A stretch of 64,000 nucleotides of DNA from Monocercomonoides exilis (taxonomy: Eukaryota; Preaxostyla; Oxymonadida; Polymastigidae). Numbering within the stretch: the stretch's first letter is position 1; the number at the start of each line of letters is the position of its first letter. The notes below the pieces were generated by a model. The model worked only from the letters and a program-made list of their open reading frames with translations, ran no database searches and was not told the DNA's origin. The position numbers and the translations under genes were made by a program. Location: contig LSRY02000001.1 of NCBI GenBank assembly GCA_001643675.2, positions 801,501-865,500 of the forward strand. The letters run 5' to 3'. This document shows positions 36,065-50,447 of this stretch, in pieces.

Positions 36065-36916
36065 TTGTATTTTGCTTCCTCATTTTATGAAGACAAAAAA
36101 CCAACATATAGGATTCTGAGTGAAGAAGATTTTCAAGAGCCAGAATGGCACAATGCAGTGACAAATGTAATGATCATGTTAAATGACTATACCATGAGTG
36201 AAGAGAGAGTTGGCATTATTGCATCAGCATTTTCTCCAACGCCGATTGAAGGCCTTCTTCTTCGAAAAAAGAAATTAAGCGAAATTCTCTTAAACTAAAT
36301 TTCCTTCAAGGAAATCAAAAAAGCAAATACAATGTTGATAACATTTGAGGGAAAAAAAACGTATTGCAATCAAAAGCCTTCTTCATCAAATTTCCAACAA
36401 TTAAGTTACACAAACAGTGATGAATTCCTGGTCACTCACAATGATGATATTAATTCGTTGAATCTTGTTGCACAAAAACCCAAATCACTTTGTCAAAACT
36501 TTCGATCCAATTTTGATTCTTATTCTTCATCTATCTTCATTATCGGCTATGACAACATTCCATTCGATGATTTGCGCAAGAGAAAATCGTTATATGAATC
36601 GCTTTCCCAAAGTTTTTCTCGATCACATTGTGCAAAAATGGATGAACAATGCCAAACATCAAAAGAATTCAGTGTTGTTTCAATATTTTCAGAGGAAAGA
36701 GTTTTGAATAATCCTATGAATGTTCCATCTGAAAACTTAGATCTCACTTATAATAAACTTCTAGTTTTTCAAAATATGTTAGAGAAACAATTGAATGAAA
36801 GAGATAATTGTTTGACGGAAGAATTGTGTTTCAATTCAGATGATAGTGATTTTTCTTCAAGAGTTGATAATTATTTGAATGAACTTTTAAACGATCTGAA
36901 TTCATCCAATAAATGA
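36065..36916 (+). CDS. Unidentified protein, two segments joined across TAA
   Basis: The frame runs from about 36056 to TGA 36914 with a single TAA at 36296-36298 (ILLN-TAA-ISFKEIKKANTM). Reading TAA as Gln gives about 283 residues: a first part rich in charged and hydrophobic residues (EEDFQEPEWHNAVTNVMIML) and a second Ser/Asn/Glu-rich part (DDSDFSSRVDNYLNELLNDL). Similar coding lies just upstream in another frame, so an intron or frameshift at about 36050 is likely. Ser/Asn-rich composition resembles the linkers of the USP-transposase genes, but I see no catalytic motif. Confidence 0.42.
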
Positions 36917-39900
36917 AAATATGAGCGGTGACACTTTGAGACAAGATCTTCTTCAAATTGATGTTTAATGGAATATCGTAAACATAAGTTTAATAAAAAA
37001 CAAAAACAACAGATACCGAAGAAAAAGAATGTTCTGTAGCCTCATATATTGTTTCAAACAAAAAACATTAACTTGCAGAAAAAATTTCTTTAGCTTTTGA
37101 TCTTCAAGACTTTGAAGAAATATCAATGCCTTTGCAGGGAATGTGGTATTCAAGATTATTTTGCGTATTCGAAAATAAAAAGGAAAAAACACTTCATCGT
37201 CATAAACAAAATATTAGTTCATGTTGTTTGGAACTTTTTCAGTAATTGGAATTGAACCAACAAAAAGTGAATGTTGAATCTTCGCCTTTTGTTCAATACA
37301 GTCATATTGTTTTGTATGGAGATATATAAATGATTTATACTTCTATTTGTTTCTGTCTGGTTGTTGAGCCATACTGTCTAACTTCATATTAATTATTATT
37401 TTCGCGACAAAGAGGAATCAATGAAATGAAAGCCATTCGTTATTAATAAATGATCTTGACGCATCTATATTGACTTTGTGTTGTTGTTAGCAATTTCTTT
37501 TATTTCGTTGTTGAAAAACTTGGCTTTTAATTTTTTATTGTTTCATTTTGTGCACATTATTCTTCAACATATGCTTATTTTCCTCACACGTTTGAATGTG
37601 TTTTTTATTTATTTATTTATTTATTTATTTGTAAGTTTTAATTCAACTCATATGTTTCATTTTTCAATTTAATTATTATTATTTTTATTTTTGATATTAT
37701 GGAGCATAAGTAACTTTATGTTTTTTCAATGAAAAAATATTTACTTTCTTTTTTCTTTTTGAGAAAATAAATAAAAATTAAATGTGTTCATATAATGAAA
37801 TATGTGAAAGTTTTCAAAAGCATAATGTTATAATTTCAATAATTCTTGTTTGCAGATTCAAAGATAAAATTCATTATAAATATCTTAGAAAGATTATAAA
37901 AAATATAAGTGATGTATTTTTAAAAGTTTTATGCAAAAAATGGTTGAAAGGACACATTTTCCAACGTACGAAGTGTAATTGAAAAAAGGAATCGAAAAAA
38001 AAAAGAATGAGTAAGCTTTGAAAGCCAAAGAAAAAAACTTAATCTTACAAATGTAAATTCAATTTTTGAATAAACAAAGTGAATACAAAAAATTTGTTTG
38101 TTTTTGTTTTTACGCCTATATTGTTCTTTTATAAATGAAAAGAACATTTTTTCACTTTCACATTTCCGTTATTTATCACTTTGGAAGACTCAACGGAATC
38201 GGAATACCTTCTCCACAACCAATATAAAAGTCATTAAACTCAAGAAAAAAAATGAAAACATTTGTTCTTTGAGCGAAAAAAATGGGAAAAAAATGAAATT
38301 GACGATTATTCAATTTTTGAAGGCAAAAAAGAAAAAAAAAAAAGAAAGAAAAAAAAAAAGATAAAAGAAAAAGAGTCAATTTCGAAGATTTTGAAAGAAA
38401 TAAAGAAAAGTTGAAAGAAATAAAAAGAACAAACAAAGATACAAGTAGTTTCCCTTTTTCTTGGTTTCTTCCCGATCATTGGGAATCAACTCGTCTGCAG
38501 AAGTCGACTTCTTCATCTGATCAATATTTGTCGAATTCCACTTTGCTACTAATAAACACACAATATTCTTCTCAAGCTTAACTGAATGAAACGACAATTT
38601 CAACTCAACCACTGTCATATACTCCAATTTCGTCTTTGCAATTCATTTTCACTCATCAAATTTTTTCTCAACAATCAAATTCTTTTTCATCTTTGGATTC
38701 AAAGTTATCTTACCCACGATCTTCTTCTTTCTTATCAAATGAAAATCAAAGTCAAACAAAATAACAATCACAATATTTAACTAACCACAAGAAGGCCATT
38801 TACATCATTATCATTTATCTTAATAAACATTCACCTTTTTTCTCTCTCATTTCTCTCTTTAAAAAAAAACGGAAAAAGAATTTTTAGAATTATTAGATTT
38901 TTTCTTTTGTTTTATTTTTCTGCAAAAAAAATTTAAACTTAAACTTTATTTTCCTATTTTGTTATTTCACAGCCAATTAAAATTGGAGTTGAAATGAAAA
39001 TATAGCAAAATGTTAATATATTACGAAAAAACAATAAGAATCTCGTTTCAAGCAAAAATGGAATATCGAAAACATATCTCAACCTGCTAAACTTGTGTTT
39101 TAGATAGAAAATATTAATATTATAAAGAAAGAAACATGAAAGAAAAAAAATTAGAAAGAATTCAATTAACAGTTTAGAATTTTTTTTAAAAAAATTTCTT
39201 TTTAATGAAGAGTGAATAAACTTTGTTCAATTTAAGTTTATCAAAATTGATAAATTCACAAAAACAAAAATTCGTGACAATTGAATGTTAATACTAATAT
39301 TGATGTTATCGAAAAAGAAAGTTAAAAGGGAATTTGAATTAGATTAAACAAATTTGGATAAGTTGAAAGCAATAGAAATTGAATGTGTTTGTATCATAGT
39401 TTTTTTGAAAAATCTCTTTTGCTTCATTTTCACCAGAAAATAAAAATTGAAAATTATCCTCAATTTATCAAATTCTTATGAAAGTTTTTCAAAAGGAACT
39501 ATTCAAAAAATTTTTTTAAAAATATCATTTTTTTAATATTTACGAAAAAACATCTATTAAAATTGAACTTATATTGTTCATTCAAAAATAAAAATATATT
39601 AAAAGTGGAAAAGTTGTTTGCTCATAAAAGACATTTTGTTGTGGCCAAGATAAAATCAAAAAATTTTGACACATTAATTAATCCGTTGATGTTTAGATAA
39701 CATTTGATTGCATTCATATCAAAAAAGAATAATAAGAAATTTATAAACCTTCAATTATATTGAAGCAAATAGAAAATAAACACAACTGTGAAGGAATGAA
39801 AATAATTTGAAAAAAAGTTTGAAATAAGAATGATAAACGAACATGAAGCGCATCATTCTTTCCAGAAAATTTTTATTTCTGAATAATTAAAATTAATATG

Positions 39901-40004
39901 TGGGCAAAAAATAAACAAAAATTTAGCAATTCTTGTTAACACATTTTCAATTGAAAAACAATTTTCAAATTAAAATTTTCTAATTTTTATTTTTTGTTTT
40001 ATAT
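36917..40004. other. AT-rich stretch without recognisable genes
   Basis: Contains a TTTA repeat at about 37605-37632 and A-rich low complexity at 38320-38370. No frame shows family motifs. Confidence 0.5.
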
Positions 40005-40520
40005 ATGGGAGATTGTTTTTTCAAAATCATAACTTTTTTTGGGGTGTTCATAATTTTGAATAATCATTGTCGTTCGTTAAATAATTTTCATTCAAATTTT
40101 CAACGTTGATCGATCGTTTCATAGGCCTATGTTTCATTTTCAATTTTTTTGGGTTAAACATTATATGTATCAATCACTTTTCGATGTCCACTAACAAAAA
40201 CGCAAAACATATATTCTTATCGAAAATTTTGATAGAAAAAATATGATATCAAAAATAATCACCAATATCATATTATTTCATTCAAAATTTTCCATTCAAA
40301 ATTTTCGGTTCGAAAAAACTCCCTTGAATATTAACAAATGAACATTGAAAAGAAAAATAGCATTTTCATAAGTCCATCGTTTTCAATTCAACTTAAACAT
40401 TTGTTTTTGAAACAGTTCTGATGTCTTAAGCAATTGAATGAAAAATCTTTACCCAACAGCAAACAATCTTTGAAAAAACAGCACACCGAAAAAAGTTATG
40501 ATTTCAAAAAGAATCACACA
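40005..40520. mobile_element. MITE with about 45-bp inverted ends
   Basis: The left end GATTGTTTTTTCAAAATCAT and right end ATGATTTCAAAAAGAATCAC pair as inverted repeats that continue into CATAACTTTTTT and a GGTGTG block. No coding. A truncated relative is at 52428-52564. Confidence 0.6.
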
Positions 40521-42638
40521 TGTGCAAAAAAAAAAAAAATAAAAATTAAAATAAAAACTTTTATTTTGAAGAATAATGCATTATTCAACAATAAAAAGTG
40601 AATTCGTTTGAAAAGTATCAGATTACTTGATGATAATTATCTATCGGAAAATGTTGATTTTTTTTCATTTTTCGACAAATTGTAATGTGAGAGGACAAAT
40701 TTCTTATCTAAATTTCAAATATTGACTGAACGTTATATTTTCAGCTCTTTCTTTCATTCAGCCAAAAACCAATATTTCACAAAAAAATATTTTTTTAAAA
40801 ACACTCAATTTGGGTGATTATTTTTGACATCATAATTTTTTTACGATGAATGATCAATTCCCATAATATAAATTCGTCAATCAGGAGAATAAAATACTAT
40901 TATCGTTTGTCTTATTTTATTGACTGAAATGAATGAGTTTTCAAATAATTTATCGAATATAAGCAAGAATTTTTGTTCCATTATAAATTTGTATTGTTGT
41001 TCATTTTTAAATCGGTTTTATTTAGTGAATATGGATGTTCTCAGATTTGAAATTTTTCTGTGGTTAGTTCAAAAGTTTAAATTCTTTAACTATTCTTTTC
41101 TTTTGTTTGCATACTCGAATATTTCACTTTATTTTTGAACTTTTCATTCTATTCTTATTCTTGTTTTACAAATCAATTTTTTACATATTTCATTTGATTA
41201 TATCAATCTTTGTAATTCAAAGAAGTTTTCAATAAAACGAAAAGAGAATTCAATACAAAAATGGAATGCAGGATTATGAATAGAAATGTCGTTTTATTTT
41301 CATTTTTGTTTAAGTTTTTATGTAATTTTCAATTCACATTTGAAAACTTTTAAGGTGTCAAGTGTCTCCTTTCTATTTTCAAAAAGTGAACAATCGATGC
41401 AAATAAAAAAACCAAAATCCCTAGCATTTCTTTCAATTTAAGTTTTTTTTTGTTTTTTCTTGATAATTATCAACGTGAAACAAACAACAGAAAGCTATGA
41501 ATAATTTTCAACATTCATCATCAAATGTCAATACAGTTTCTTTTCACAAAAGAGAAGTCAAATGAAAACATAAGTGGTAAAAAAAGAAGAAATGTGCAAC
41601 ATTCAATTGATAGATTAGAATTTAAAAAAAAATGAAAACATTGTTCGAAACAAAAACCAGAAAAATTTTTTCACAACTGGTTGGATCGAATAAAACTGGA
41701 TTCAAAAAAGGCAAAAAAAAAAGATGATTCAAAAAAACCTATTAAATCATTAGAAATAGCAAAATTGCTTATTTATAAAAGATACAGAAAATCTTATTGC
41801 TTAATTGATGCACTGAATTCGAGAATATGAAAAAGGAATTTAAACAGTTATTTAAATAAAACAAAGGATTTCATGTGTTGAACTGTGGAACACTTCAAAA
41901 GAAAATACAATACCAACAGATAAATAATTCATAAAAAAAAATAAAAATATTAGAAATAGAAAAAAATAAGAAAAGGAAAAATTGAAAAAAGAAAAATTAG
42001 AAAGAATTAAATAGGAAAAAAAAGAAAAATTAAAATAGAAAAAAACTGAAAGAAAGAAAAAAGAGAGAAAAAAAGAATGAAAGAGAAATTAAAAAGAAAG
42101 AAGAAAAAGAGAAGAGAAAAAAAGAAAAAAAGAAAGAAGAGAAAGAAAGAAAAAGAGAAGAGAAAAAAAGAAAAAAAGAAAGAAGAGAAAGAAAGAAAAA
42201 GAGAAGAGAAAAAAAGAAAAAAAGAAAGAAGAGAAAGAAAGAGAAAGAGAAGAGAAAGAAAGAAAAAAAGAAAGAAGAGAAAGAAAGAGAAAGAGAAGAG
42301 AAAGTTTAAAAAATAATGAAATTTACAAAAAAACAAATAAAAATTCAACAAATAAATTAAACAGTAAAACTCAACTATGATAATGTTCGTAATAATAATC
42401 CCAATGTTTGTAACAAATGAATACATTATTAAAAAAACGATTGAAACAAAATTTTTTAAGTACACAGAAAAAAAGCGTTAAAAACATCAAACGAAAGTTG
42501 AAAAAGTTTCGAATCAAATCGAAAACGTAACATAAAAATAGACGAAAAATGAAAAAAAGATGAAATAATAAAAATTTAATTTATAATCAATGAATAAATG
42601 AGAAAATAAATTGACTAATAATTTACTGCGTTTGTAGT
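40521..42638. other. AT-rich stretch with homopurine tract
   Basis: No gene seen. A related MITE end (GGGTGATTATTTTTGACATC) lies near 40813. From about 41936 to 42305 the plus strand is almost pure A/G, with a repeating unit containing AAAGAGAAGAGAAAAAAAG. Confidence 0.5.
41936..42305 (+). repeat. Homopurine tandem repeat tract
   Basis: About 370 bp almost free of C and T on this strand, with tandem units of roughly 45-60 bp. It generates spurious Lys/Arg-rich and Phe/Leu-rich reading frames. Confidence 0.8.
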
Positions 42639-45512
42639 TCATGAATATTAATATTGGCATACCTGGGAGGCTGCTGACCGTATCCAGGTCCGAATGTAGC
42701 AAGAGTTAATTGCAACATTTATTGTCTGCAGTTTTGTCCAACTTCTATGCTTTAAAAGTTGGCTAAGCATACGCTGAAATGCCTCGTTATTTATTTGCAC
42801 AATAAAAATCCTTTAATTTGAATCAAATAAGTTATAATCAGAAATTTGAGAATAAGAAAAAACACATGAACGGAAGGAATTATCGAAATTGTTACTAAAA
42901 TGGTTTATATTACGAACAGAATCACGGTTAGCTACAACATGTGTGGATTTAAGACTTGAAAAATAAGAACAACAAGAACAAGAATTTTAAACAGAACAAT
43001 CTCGAATTAATGAGTATCTTTTATTAAATAAATATTCTGTAATTTTTGATAAAAAAGCAGTGTTTGCAGTTTTCATTTGACGTGAAAAAGTTTATCTTTA
43101 ACCGGATAATTTTTCTTTTTTTGCAACCATTTCAATATCAATCAGAACCCTTTGTAAAGTCAAGCTAACTGCTGATGCGAAAACATGTTTCCTTTTTTTT
43201 TCAAAAAATAAATAGTTCGTCATGCATTAGATTGGAAGTGAAAACCAAATACAAATAACACTCGGAATATATTCTTCGAAGAATCGTTCGTTACAAGTTG
43301 ACATTTGATGATTGAACGATGACGATGATTTGTCTCCTTTCAAATTGTTATGAAATAAGAAAGAATTTTGAGAAGAAGCTGCAGAATCGAAATCATGAGT
43401 GAAAAATGAAATCAAATTTTGAATTGTTTCAATATTTAAATTCGAAGTGTTGTTAATCTCATTTGTAAATGTACCAAATTCACCATCGCAGACAATTTTA
43501 CCATAAAGTTCTGCAAAGAAGTTGATTTCAGTTCGAATTTTGCTGAATAGACGAGAATGAAGGGATAAAATGAAATGAAGAAGAAACCTATTACGATTGT
43601 GAGGGCCAGCATCACAGAAAAATTATTTAGTTTTGGTATTTTTAAAAAAGTCCCTTCTGAAAACAGACTCCAGACATTCGATGACAAATCTGAAGTCGTT
43701 AGAAAGACAAGTGGAAAAAAAATTAAATGTTTTTTTGGATGAAATGTTGTTGACAAGTTGGAAGGTGATCACTGAGAATTGAGAAATTTGCTGATGATAA
43801 AAAAATTCCTGTTGAAGTTTATTTTAACGAATTGGAATTCTCCATTTTTCCTTAAAATCGAATACGCAAACGATTTCTCCTTCTTTAATATTTCGAACAC
43901 TTTCATTGAAATATTGCCTTTGCCATTGTGCGAATAATTGATGCTTTTTCAAGGCTTCATTTGTGTATATTTCACTTTTCGATGGTATTCTTTGGTGAGA
44001 AGATGACATCAGCCTTTTTTCCATTTTCTCCAATTGCTGACAATATCCACATATATCAGTCCTTCTTTTTGCTTTGATGAAGTTTTTTGAAAGTTTGTAA
44101 AAAAAATTAGATAAAGACAGTTTAATGTTTGTTTCTTCAACAAAGTGTTTCCATAGCTCTTTCTTCGTTTGAAAAATCAAACGTTTTTCAAAAGGAGAAA
44201 AAATTAGAGGGATATGCGTTGACTTGGAAAACAAATACTGTTGAAGAAAAGTTGAAGATGAATTCCCAGAAGTTGAAAACAAAAAGTTTCTATTGGTTGA
44301 TGGTAATTGAGCTCCTTTTGAAACAGATGAGATATTAAAGAGTTTTGATGAAGAATTTGGAGTAGAATTAAGTGAGGAAGAGAATGCAAGTGTTGAAGAT
44401 TTCTTATTATTAAATGAAGATGACAAAGAGTTGATTGCCTCATTACAGTCTTGATGTGTTTAGTGAATTGATTTGTTAGGTTCTGGTTTTGAAGAATTAT
44501 TGTTTTCATTTGAAAATAGTGCAAGTGAAGAACATAACTGTTTCCTCGAACAAAACGAATGAGTTGTGTGATGTGAATTTATGTTGTCGGAAATATTTGA
44601 GTGAAAAAGGATATTCGATGAGCTTTCAATTGATTGTAACGAATGGTGAAATGGATCGATCACAGCATTTTGAGCTTTTGGTGAAAGAAATAAGTGAGGT
44701 GATTTTGAGGAAGTATTTCCTTTTGTTGAAGTGTTATTCTGCATTTTAGTATTGTTTGACATGTGTGGACTGATTGAGTGAATAGTAGAAGGTGAAATGA
44801 TTTCTATATAAAACAGGTCAACAACACTTTTATTATCATCTTCAATTTCATTTGGTGTTTTTGAATCCCTCCATGTTTTGTCTTTCAAAATTGATTTGTC
44901 TTCCAATGAATTTTCAACTGAATAAATCGAGGTGAAAATCTGATTGCTGTTGGAATTAAGCTTTTCAGAAAGTGAAGTTAGCAAAGTTGAAGTTAAATTT
45001 GCAGGAAGTGAAGATGATGCATGCGAGGATAATTAAGATTTACCTGGATTTGATAAAAAAGAAACAGATGAATTGAAAGGATTTGGATTATGTTCAAAGA
45101 ATAATGTTGTCGATTTCCCGTTTTTATCAGTTGTTGAGAGATGGAGATTTCTTATTGGTTGAAATGAAGATTTAAATGAAGAAGATGATGAACATGAAAT
45201 GTTTGAAGAGTTGCAATTTTTTGGTTTATTATTTGGATAATTGGAAGAAAAAGTTTGTTGAGTTTCGAACGGTTGAGATGAAGAATCAATTGATTTTGTT
45301 AACTGATTTAGAGATGTATCATCAATTCCTCCTTTGGATAAATTTTTAATGAAAGTGGAAGATTCGTCAATCAAATAAAAAGAAAATGATGGTCTATATT
45401 TTTCTTTGAATAATAATTTCCAATTGGAATCATATTCTTTCTTTCTCAAAGTTCGAGTGCAAGCATCATTACATATGGTCCAATATTCTTTTGATCCATC
45501 CTCTGAAAGAAC
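42639..45512 (-). CDS. USP-transposase fusion copy 2 (N-terminus lost at element B2)
   Basis: Under TAR=Gln this strand is one frame of 957 codons with no TGA until 42641-42639. TAA codons at 45035, 44462, 43826, 43625 and 43229 (first base, minus strand) all fall in sequence matching copy 1. It begins inside the USP C-terminus (EYWTICNDACTRTL, FSFYLID) and continues through a Ser/Asn-rich linker and FYKLSKNFIKAKRRTDICGYC. The DDE-like core has VFDFKEKW, FFCDAGPHNRNRFLLH and ELYGKIVCDGEFG. TAA 43826 aligns with Lys of copy 1 (PIR-K-NQ) and TAA 43625 precedes FFCDAGPH. The C-terminus NYLFFEKK also matches. All DDE-region blocks are intact, unlike copy 1; the USP Cys half is missing because element B2 abuts at 45513. 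Confidence 0.7.
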
Positions 45513-45973
45513 GGCATAGGTTCAAACGCGTTCCTTTTGCAATTTGCGTTTTTTAACCCTCAAATAATAATGAATTAATAGATAATAATTATTTATAAAC
45601 TTTTTATGGACCGATTTTTTGAAAAAAACTTTTCTTTTTGAAAAAAATGATTCTTGAAAAATGACCCATAAAAACATGAATTTCATAAAAAATTATTCAA
45701 ATTTTAAAGAAAACGTGATTTTTGGACATCCAATGTGCTTTTATTATAATATAAATTTATTTTATAAATTTATTTACATCAAAAAAATTTAAATCATAAA
45801 CAAAAAATTTAATTAATCATCTTTGATCTAACCCACAATAAAGTTTTTAATATCTGGAAAAGTTGAATATGCTGTTTTCGTTTAATTAGAATTCAATAGT
45901 TTGCAATCCTTTCATTTTCATATGTTAATTTAAGTATATTATTATATGCGCACTTGTTTTATATTGAAAACAG
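45513..45973 (+). repeat. Terminal inverted repeat of element B2 (left)
   Basis: Same sequence as 15745-16205 of element B. Pairs with 50448-50908. Confidence 0.93.
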
Positions 45974-46631
45974 TATTTATTCAAAGTTAAGTTAACTTGT
46001 TGATATACACTTTACTATTCAGGAACAACAAAAGACACATTTCATAAACGATGGAAATGACTTGAAGCCGGTTTGTCGAAACTCTGAATGAATAAAAAAA
46101 TGCATTATTAAATTGAAACTTTGAAAAACTTACATATTCTTTCATTTTTCTGACTTTTATTTTTGAATAAGACCAAACAAATCCAACTCAACCGGAAAAA
46201 TTTTGGTTTTATTAATCTTAAAGGTCTCTCATATTATTTAGAGTTGAGTATTATTAAGAATTTGTTTATTATGAGTTAACTTTTTTATTCTTTTCTTTTT
46301 ATATAAATCAGAAAATGTCTCAGATTAAAATAAAAATGTTTTTAATTTAAGCAATGAAAATTGAGTTTAGGGTTTTTTATATTTTGAATTTTGAAACAGT
46401 TTAGAAATAATTCTTAAAATGTCTACTACAAATATATTTAAATCATTTCATTCCCAAAATCGTAAATAAAACATAAAACAAAAATGAATAAGATATTTAT
46501 ATACATGCAGCTCTATCAAAACAATTTTAATCGATAACAACATAGAATTTACAACAAAATAATTAGTTTATTGCAGTTTCAGCAAAGTGAAAAAGTCTCA
46601 AAAAATAATGTTAAACGTTAATTACTTTCAT

Positions 46632-49600
46632 CTATATATTATCTCCACTCGTTGTTATTCCACCTTCTGGTGAATTCGAGATTGTTGTGCCTTTCATCAA
46701 AACAAAACTCTTCACAACATCCACAAGAGATCCATCCAATTTGCACATCTCCTCTTCTTCATTCAAATAATATTCATTTCTTTCCTTTGAACTCCCAATA
46801 AAAAAACAAATGTCTATTTTCACATCCAAGCATTCACAAATCTCCTTCATTCTTCCCTTCTCTTTTGTGCTCTGACATTTCACAAAGGAACAGTTCAGCA
46901 CACTCAATCCCCTTTCAGCTCCATCCATCTTCTTCAAGCTTCCATCAATAGCCACTGAAATATTCTCAAACTTCACTTCCTTCATCTTTGCCTTCGATTT
47001 TCCCCCAACTCTCACAGCTTCCCCCTCACACTCGATTTTCTATATTCGTGTCTCAGCAATTGACATCCAAGATTCTCCGCAGAATGACAGAAGTGGCACA
47101 GCTGAATGAATTCCACTGAATGATGTTTCGCTCATCTTCAGCTCCCCACTCTCGACATGAAGAATCATGCTCTTCATCACAAGATCCATTGCTAACGAGC
47201 TGAAAAAGCATTCTGAAATCTCCAATCTCCCATCCTTCTCTTTCAAAACACTCTCCTCAACCCCTTCAAATGCCTCTCCAAACACAAACAAACACCTCTC
47301 CGCCACACTCTCATTCACAAACACCATCATGCTCCTCTCCTCTCCTCTTTCCTCCATCTTCCCCTCAAAATGCACTGTCGCCTTCTCCCTCCGAATCGAC
47401 ACCATCCTCACATCCCCAATCACACATCCCTCTCCCATCATCCCTTCCCCATCAATAAAAATCATATTCACAACACTTCGCTGGATGTGTTGCACAGCAT
47501 TTCAATGCTCTCACACGGATTGCTCTGTGCTCCACACTGCCTGTTGTCACTCCCACTTACACACACAAACACCTGTGAAGAATAATAGAATGCGATCAGC
47601 GGCATCAGGTGAACATCAACTTTCCCTTCTCTATCGCTCCCACACATCAAATCCTTCCACTTAAGCATCCCCTGGTTGAAGTCCAGTATAAACAGCGTTT
47701 TATTGATCTGCTTCCCAATCGAGTGGCTCTTGATGAACACATCCTTCCCCACAAACGCATCATTCATCATGAATCGGATGTTCGCAATCTTGAAATTCAG
47801 AGGCGGAATTTGACTTTCATCAGCATAATTGGTATTGGGATCTGCTCCATCAATAAACAGTCCTCCTCCACACCCTGTCTCACTCGAGCACTTGCACATC
47901 GAAAACGAGCTCCCATTCACTTTCAACGCTGACTCCCCACTCTTCAGCACCACTCTCATTTCCCCTCCTTCATCACTCAAACCGCTCTTGCAACTTGACA
48001 TCGAACACTCATCCATCACACACTCCACCCCATCCTCAAATGATCCCACATCAATAACACTCGCTTCAATCCCTTCTTTTGTGATGTTCCCAAATGAACA
48101 CCCAATAACCCTCAGAACTGGTTTGTTCCCATTTGAAAAAATCTTCTTTTCTCCATTCATTTGATTTTCCTCTTTTGTCATAGAAATCAGGCTTCTCTCT
48201 GAAACATCTGCAAATGAGATGTTCACATTCTGAACAGTCACCTCACCTGCACTTGGGCTGAATGCAATGAACCCTTTCAACTCTGAAATCAAACTCAACG
48301 AACTCTTCTCAATCACAACACTCCCTCCATTCACCCTCATCAAACAATATCCAAAACTTTCTGCCACCCCCCTCCCTGGCCCAAATGAACAGTCAGAGAC
48401 AGACAAAACTGTGTTTGTTCCAGAGGATTCAATCAACACTTCATGATGAGAAGTGATGGCAGGCTTTGTGAATGAAATATTTACAAGTGACAAGCTCACA
48501 CTTGATGATATTATCGAATCATTCGGATCATTCTCATCATCATCACTAATCGTCACTCCTGTCCCCTTCTTTGTACCTTCAATCACAATTTTTGGCATTT
48601 CTGAATCTTGTGAAACTTTTGGTAATAAAGAAGAAAATTATATGGAATGGCTCAACAACCCTGATCCTATAATACTGATATGTGTATCTCCTTCTCCAAG
48701 TGTCGAATATCTCAGCGATATCAAGTGGTCAATCGATGAGCATGGTGCTTCAGAAAACCCACACCCACTGAAGTCTCCTCCTTTCTCTCTCGAAACAAAC
48801 CCATCCCCACTCCAATTATCCCACAAATACACAACCAGTGGAATCACATATCCTTCCTCTCCTGTTGTCTTCCTCTCCCATCCACACAACTCATCCAATA
48901 AATCCAACTCCTCATCATTCATTTCCCATTTCAGGTGCTCCTTGTTCGCAATCTTGCTCAGATCCCATCACGAAACAAACACATTCTTCCCTTTCCAGGC
49001 ATTGCACCCAACAAATGTCATGCTCTCCAATGAAAATGCTCCCACTTGATTGGGAAGTTCAACAAACATCCCTCCTCCCAATCCTCTCCCCACCTCATCA
49101 CTCTCGCCTGATGGTACTTCACATCCTTCAAACTTCACTTCCTTCATCTTCAAGCTCCCTCCACTTCCAACAGACATCATCATCCCTCCTCCTTTCATTC
49201 CATTTCCGCCTGAGCATCTTGATGAAAAATTGCTTTCTTCAATTTTCACATTCCTATTAACGCTTGTCCCAACATTCAAACATCCTCCTCCTCCATTCCC
49301 ACCTTCCACCTCCACTCCACTCATTCTGCTCTTCAATATCTCCAATTTCACTCCATTTCTCAACGATATTGGAGATTTCCCATTCATTATCACTGACCCT
49401 TCCATCACTAATTTATCAGCAATCAGATTTCCTCCTGTCATCATAATCATGCTGTGTTCTATCATTCCATCGATCAATTCCCCACTCTCAAATGAGACTG
49501 AACAGTTCGTCAGACTGAGTGTTGATGTTGAGTGAATGAATGCACTTCTCCTTGCTTTCAACTGACCTTTCACAACATACAAAAGTCTCCTCATTGTCAG

Positions 49601-50091
49601 TGAACTCGAACATCCAACAAGCCAGTCTTGTGAAAATGATCCTTCATCATTCACTTCCACACTTCCTCCAATCATATCCACAAACACACAATCAAATCCA
49701 TTGTTCACTCCTGCTTCTGAATGGAATGAACATTCGCGTATCACCAAATCTCCTCCTTTGTTTGAAATAATTGTTTTGGCTGAGTTGTCAAATCCAGTTA
49801 ATGGTTGTAGTTGGATATGCAACAATTCAAGATGAATATAATTCACCATGAAATATTCCAGTTGATTTCCAATTGATTTTTCAAAATTCAAAGTTGCTTT
49901 TGGATCTTCTTCTCCCATCTTTACACCCTTTTTGATCTGATAATTGAACATGTTGAATGAATCTCGAATAACAGTCGATCCATCAATCTAAGTTGCTTTA
50001 TTTCCGTTCTCCTTATCCACGTTTTCCATCTATTTCCACATCGTTTGGAATGGTTCTTCCTCGTTTCCACATATTACAACATCAAATCCTC
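46632..50091 (-). pseudogene. Second copy of the element B surface protein fragment
   Basis: Mirror of 16562-20022 with the same TAA, TAG and TGA positions. It has one extra frameshift: the codon after CESI loses a G, so the frame ends shortly after (47468). Shared TGA shows that the damage predates the duplication, and the frameshift shows decay afterwards. The two copies together give a direct measure of how recently the element moved. Confidence 0.75.
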
Positions 50092-50447
50092 TAGAAAAGC
50101 TAAATCAATCTCATTTTTCTTTTTTTTTAAAAAAACATTAAAATGACAAACTTTTATTAAGTTCATTGTTTTTATAATACAATATTGAATTGTTTTGTGT
50201 GATTATTGTTTATTTTTGCAGGATTTATTCTTTAATGCATGTTTTGATCGAGTCTAATATAAATATTCATTATCATATCAAAAAACAAGTAAATATTCGT
50301 AGGGAAATAGCAATATAAATTTCATTAATATAAAAAGAATCATTTAGGACCTTTTTCGTTCAATTGCAACCTATTTTGAAACATTTATCTGCATGCCGAT
50401 AAACATTAAAGTGGAAAAGCACGTGTAATCTTATTGAAAAAAAAGAG

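Noticed and set aside
42007-42465. Phe/Leu-rich and Lys/Arg-rich frames in the purine tract
   Set aside because: Produced by low-complexity A/G repeats.
42655-42800. Possible snRNA or 5S-like RNA in the GC-richer patch
   Set aside because: No conserved snRNA, 5S or tRNA motifs found, and the minus strand is open as the end of USP-fusion copy 2.
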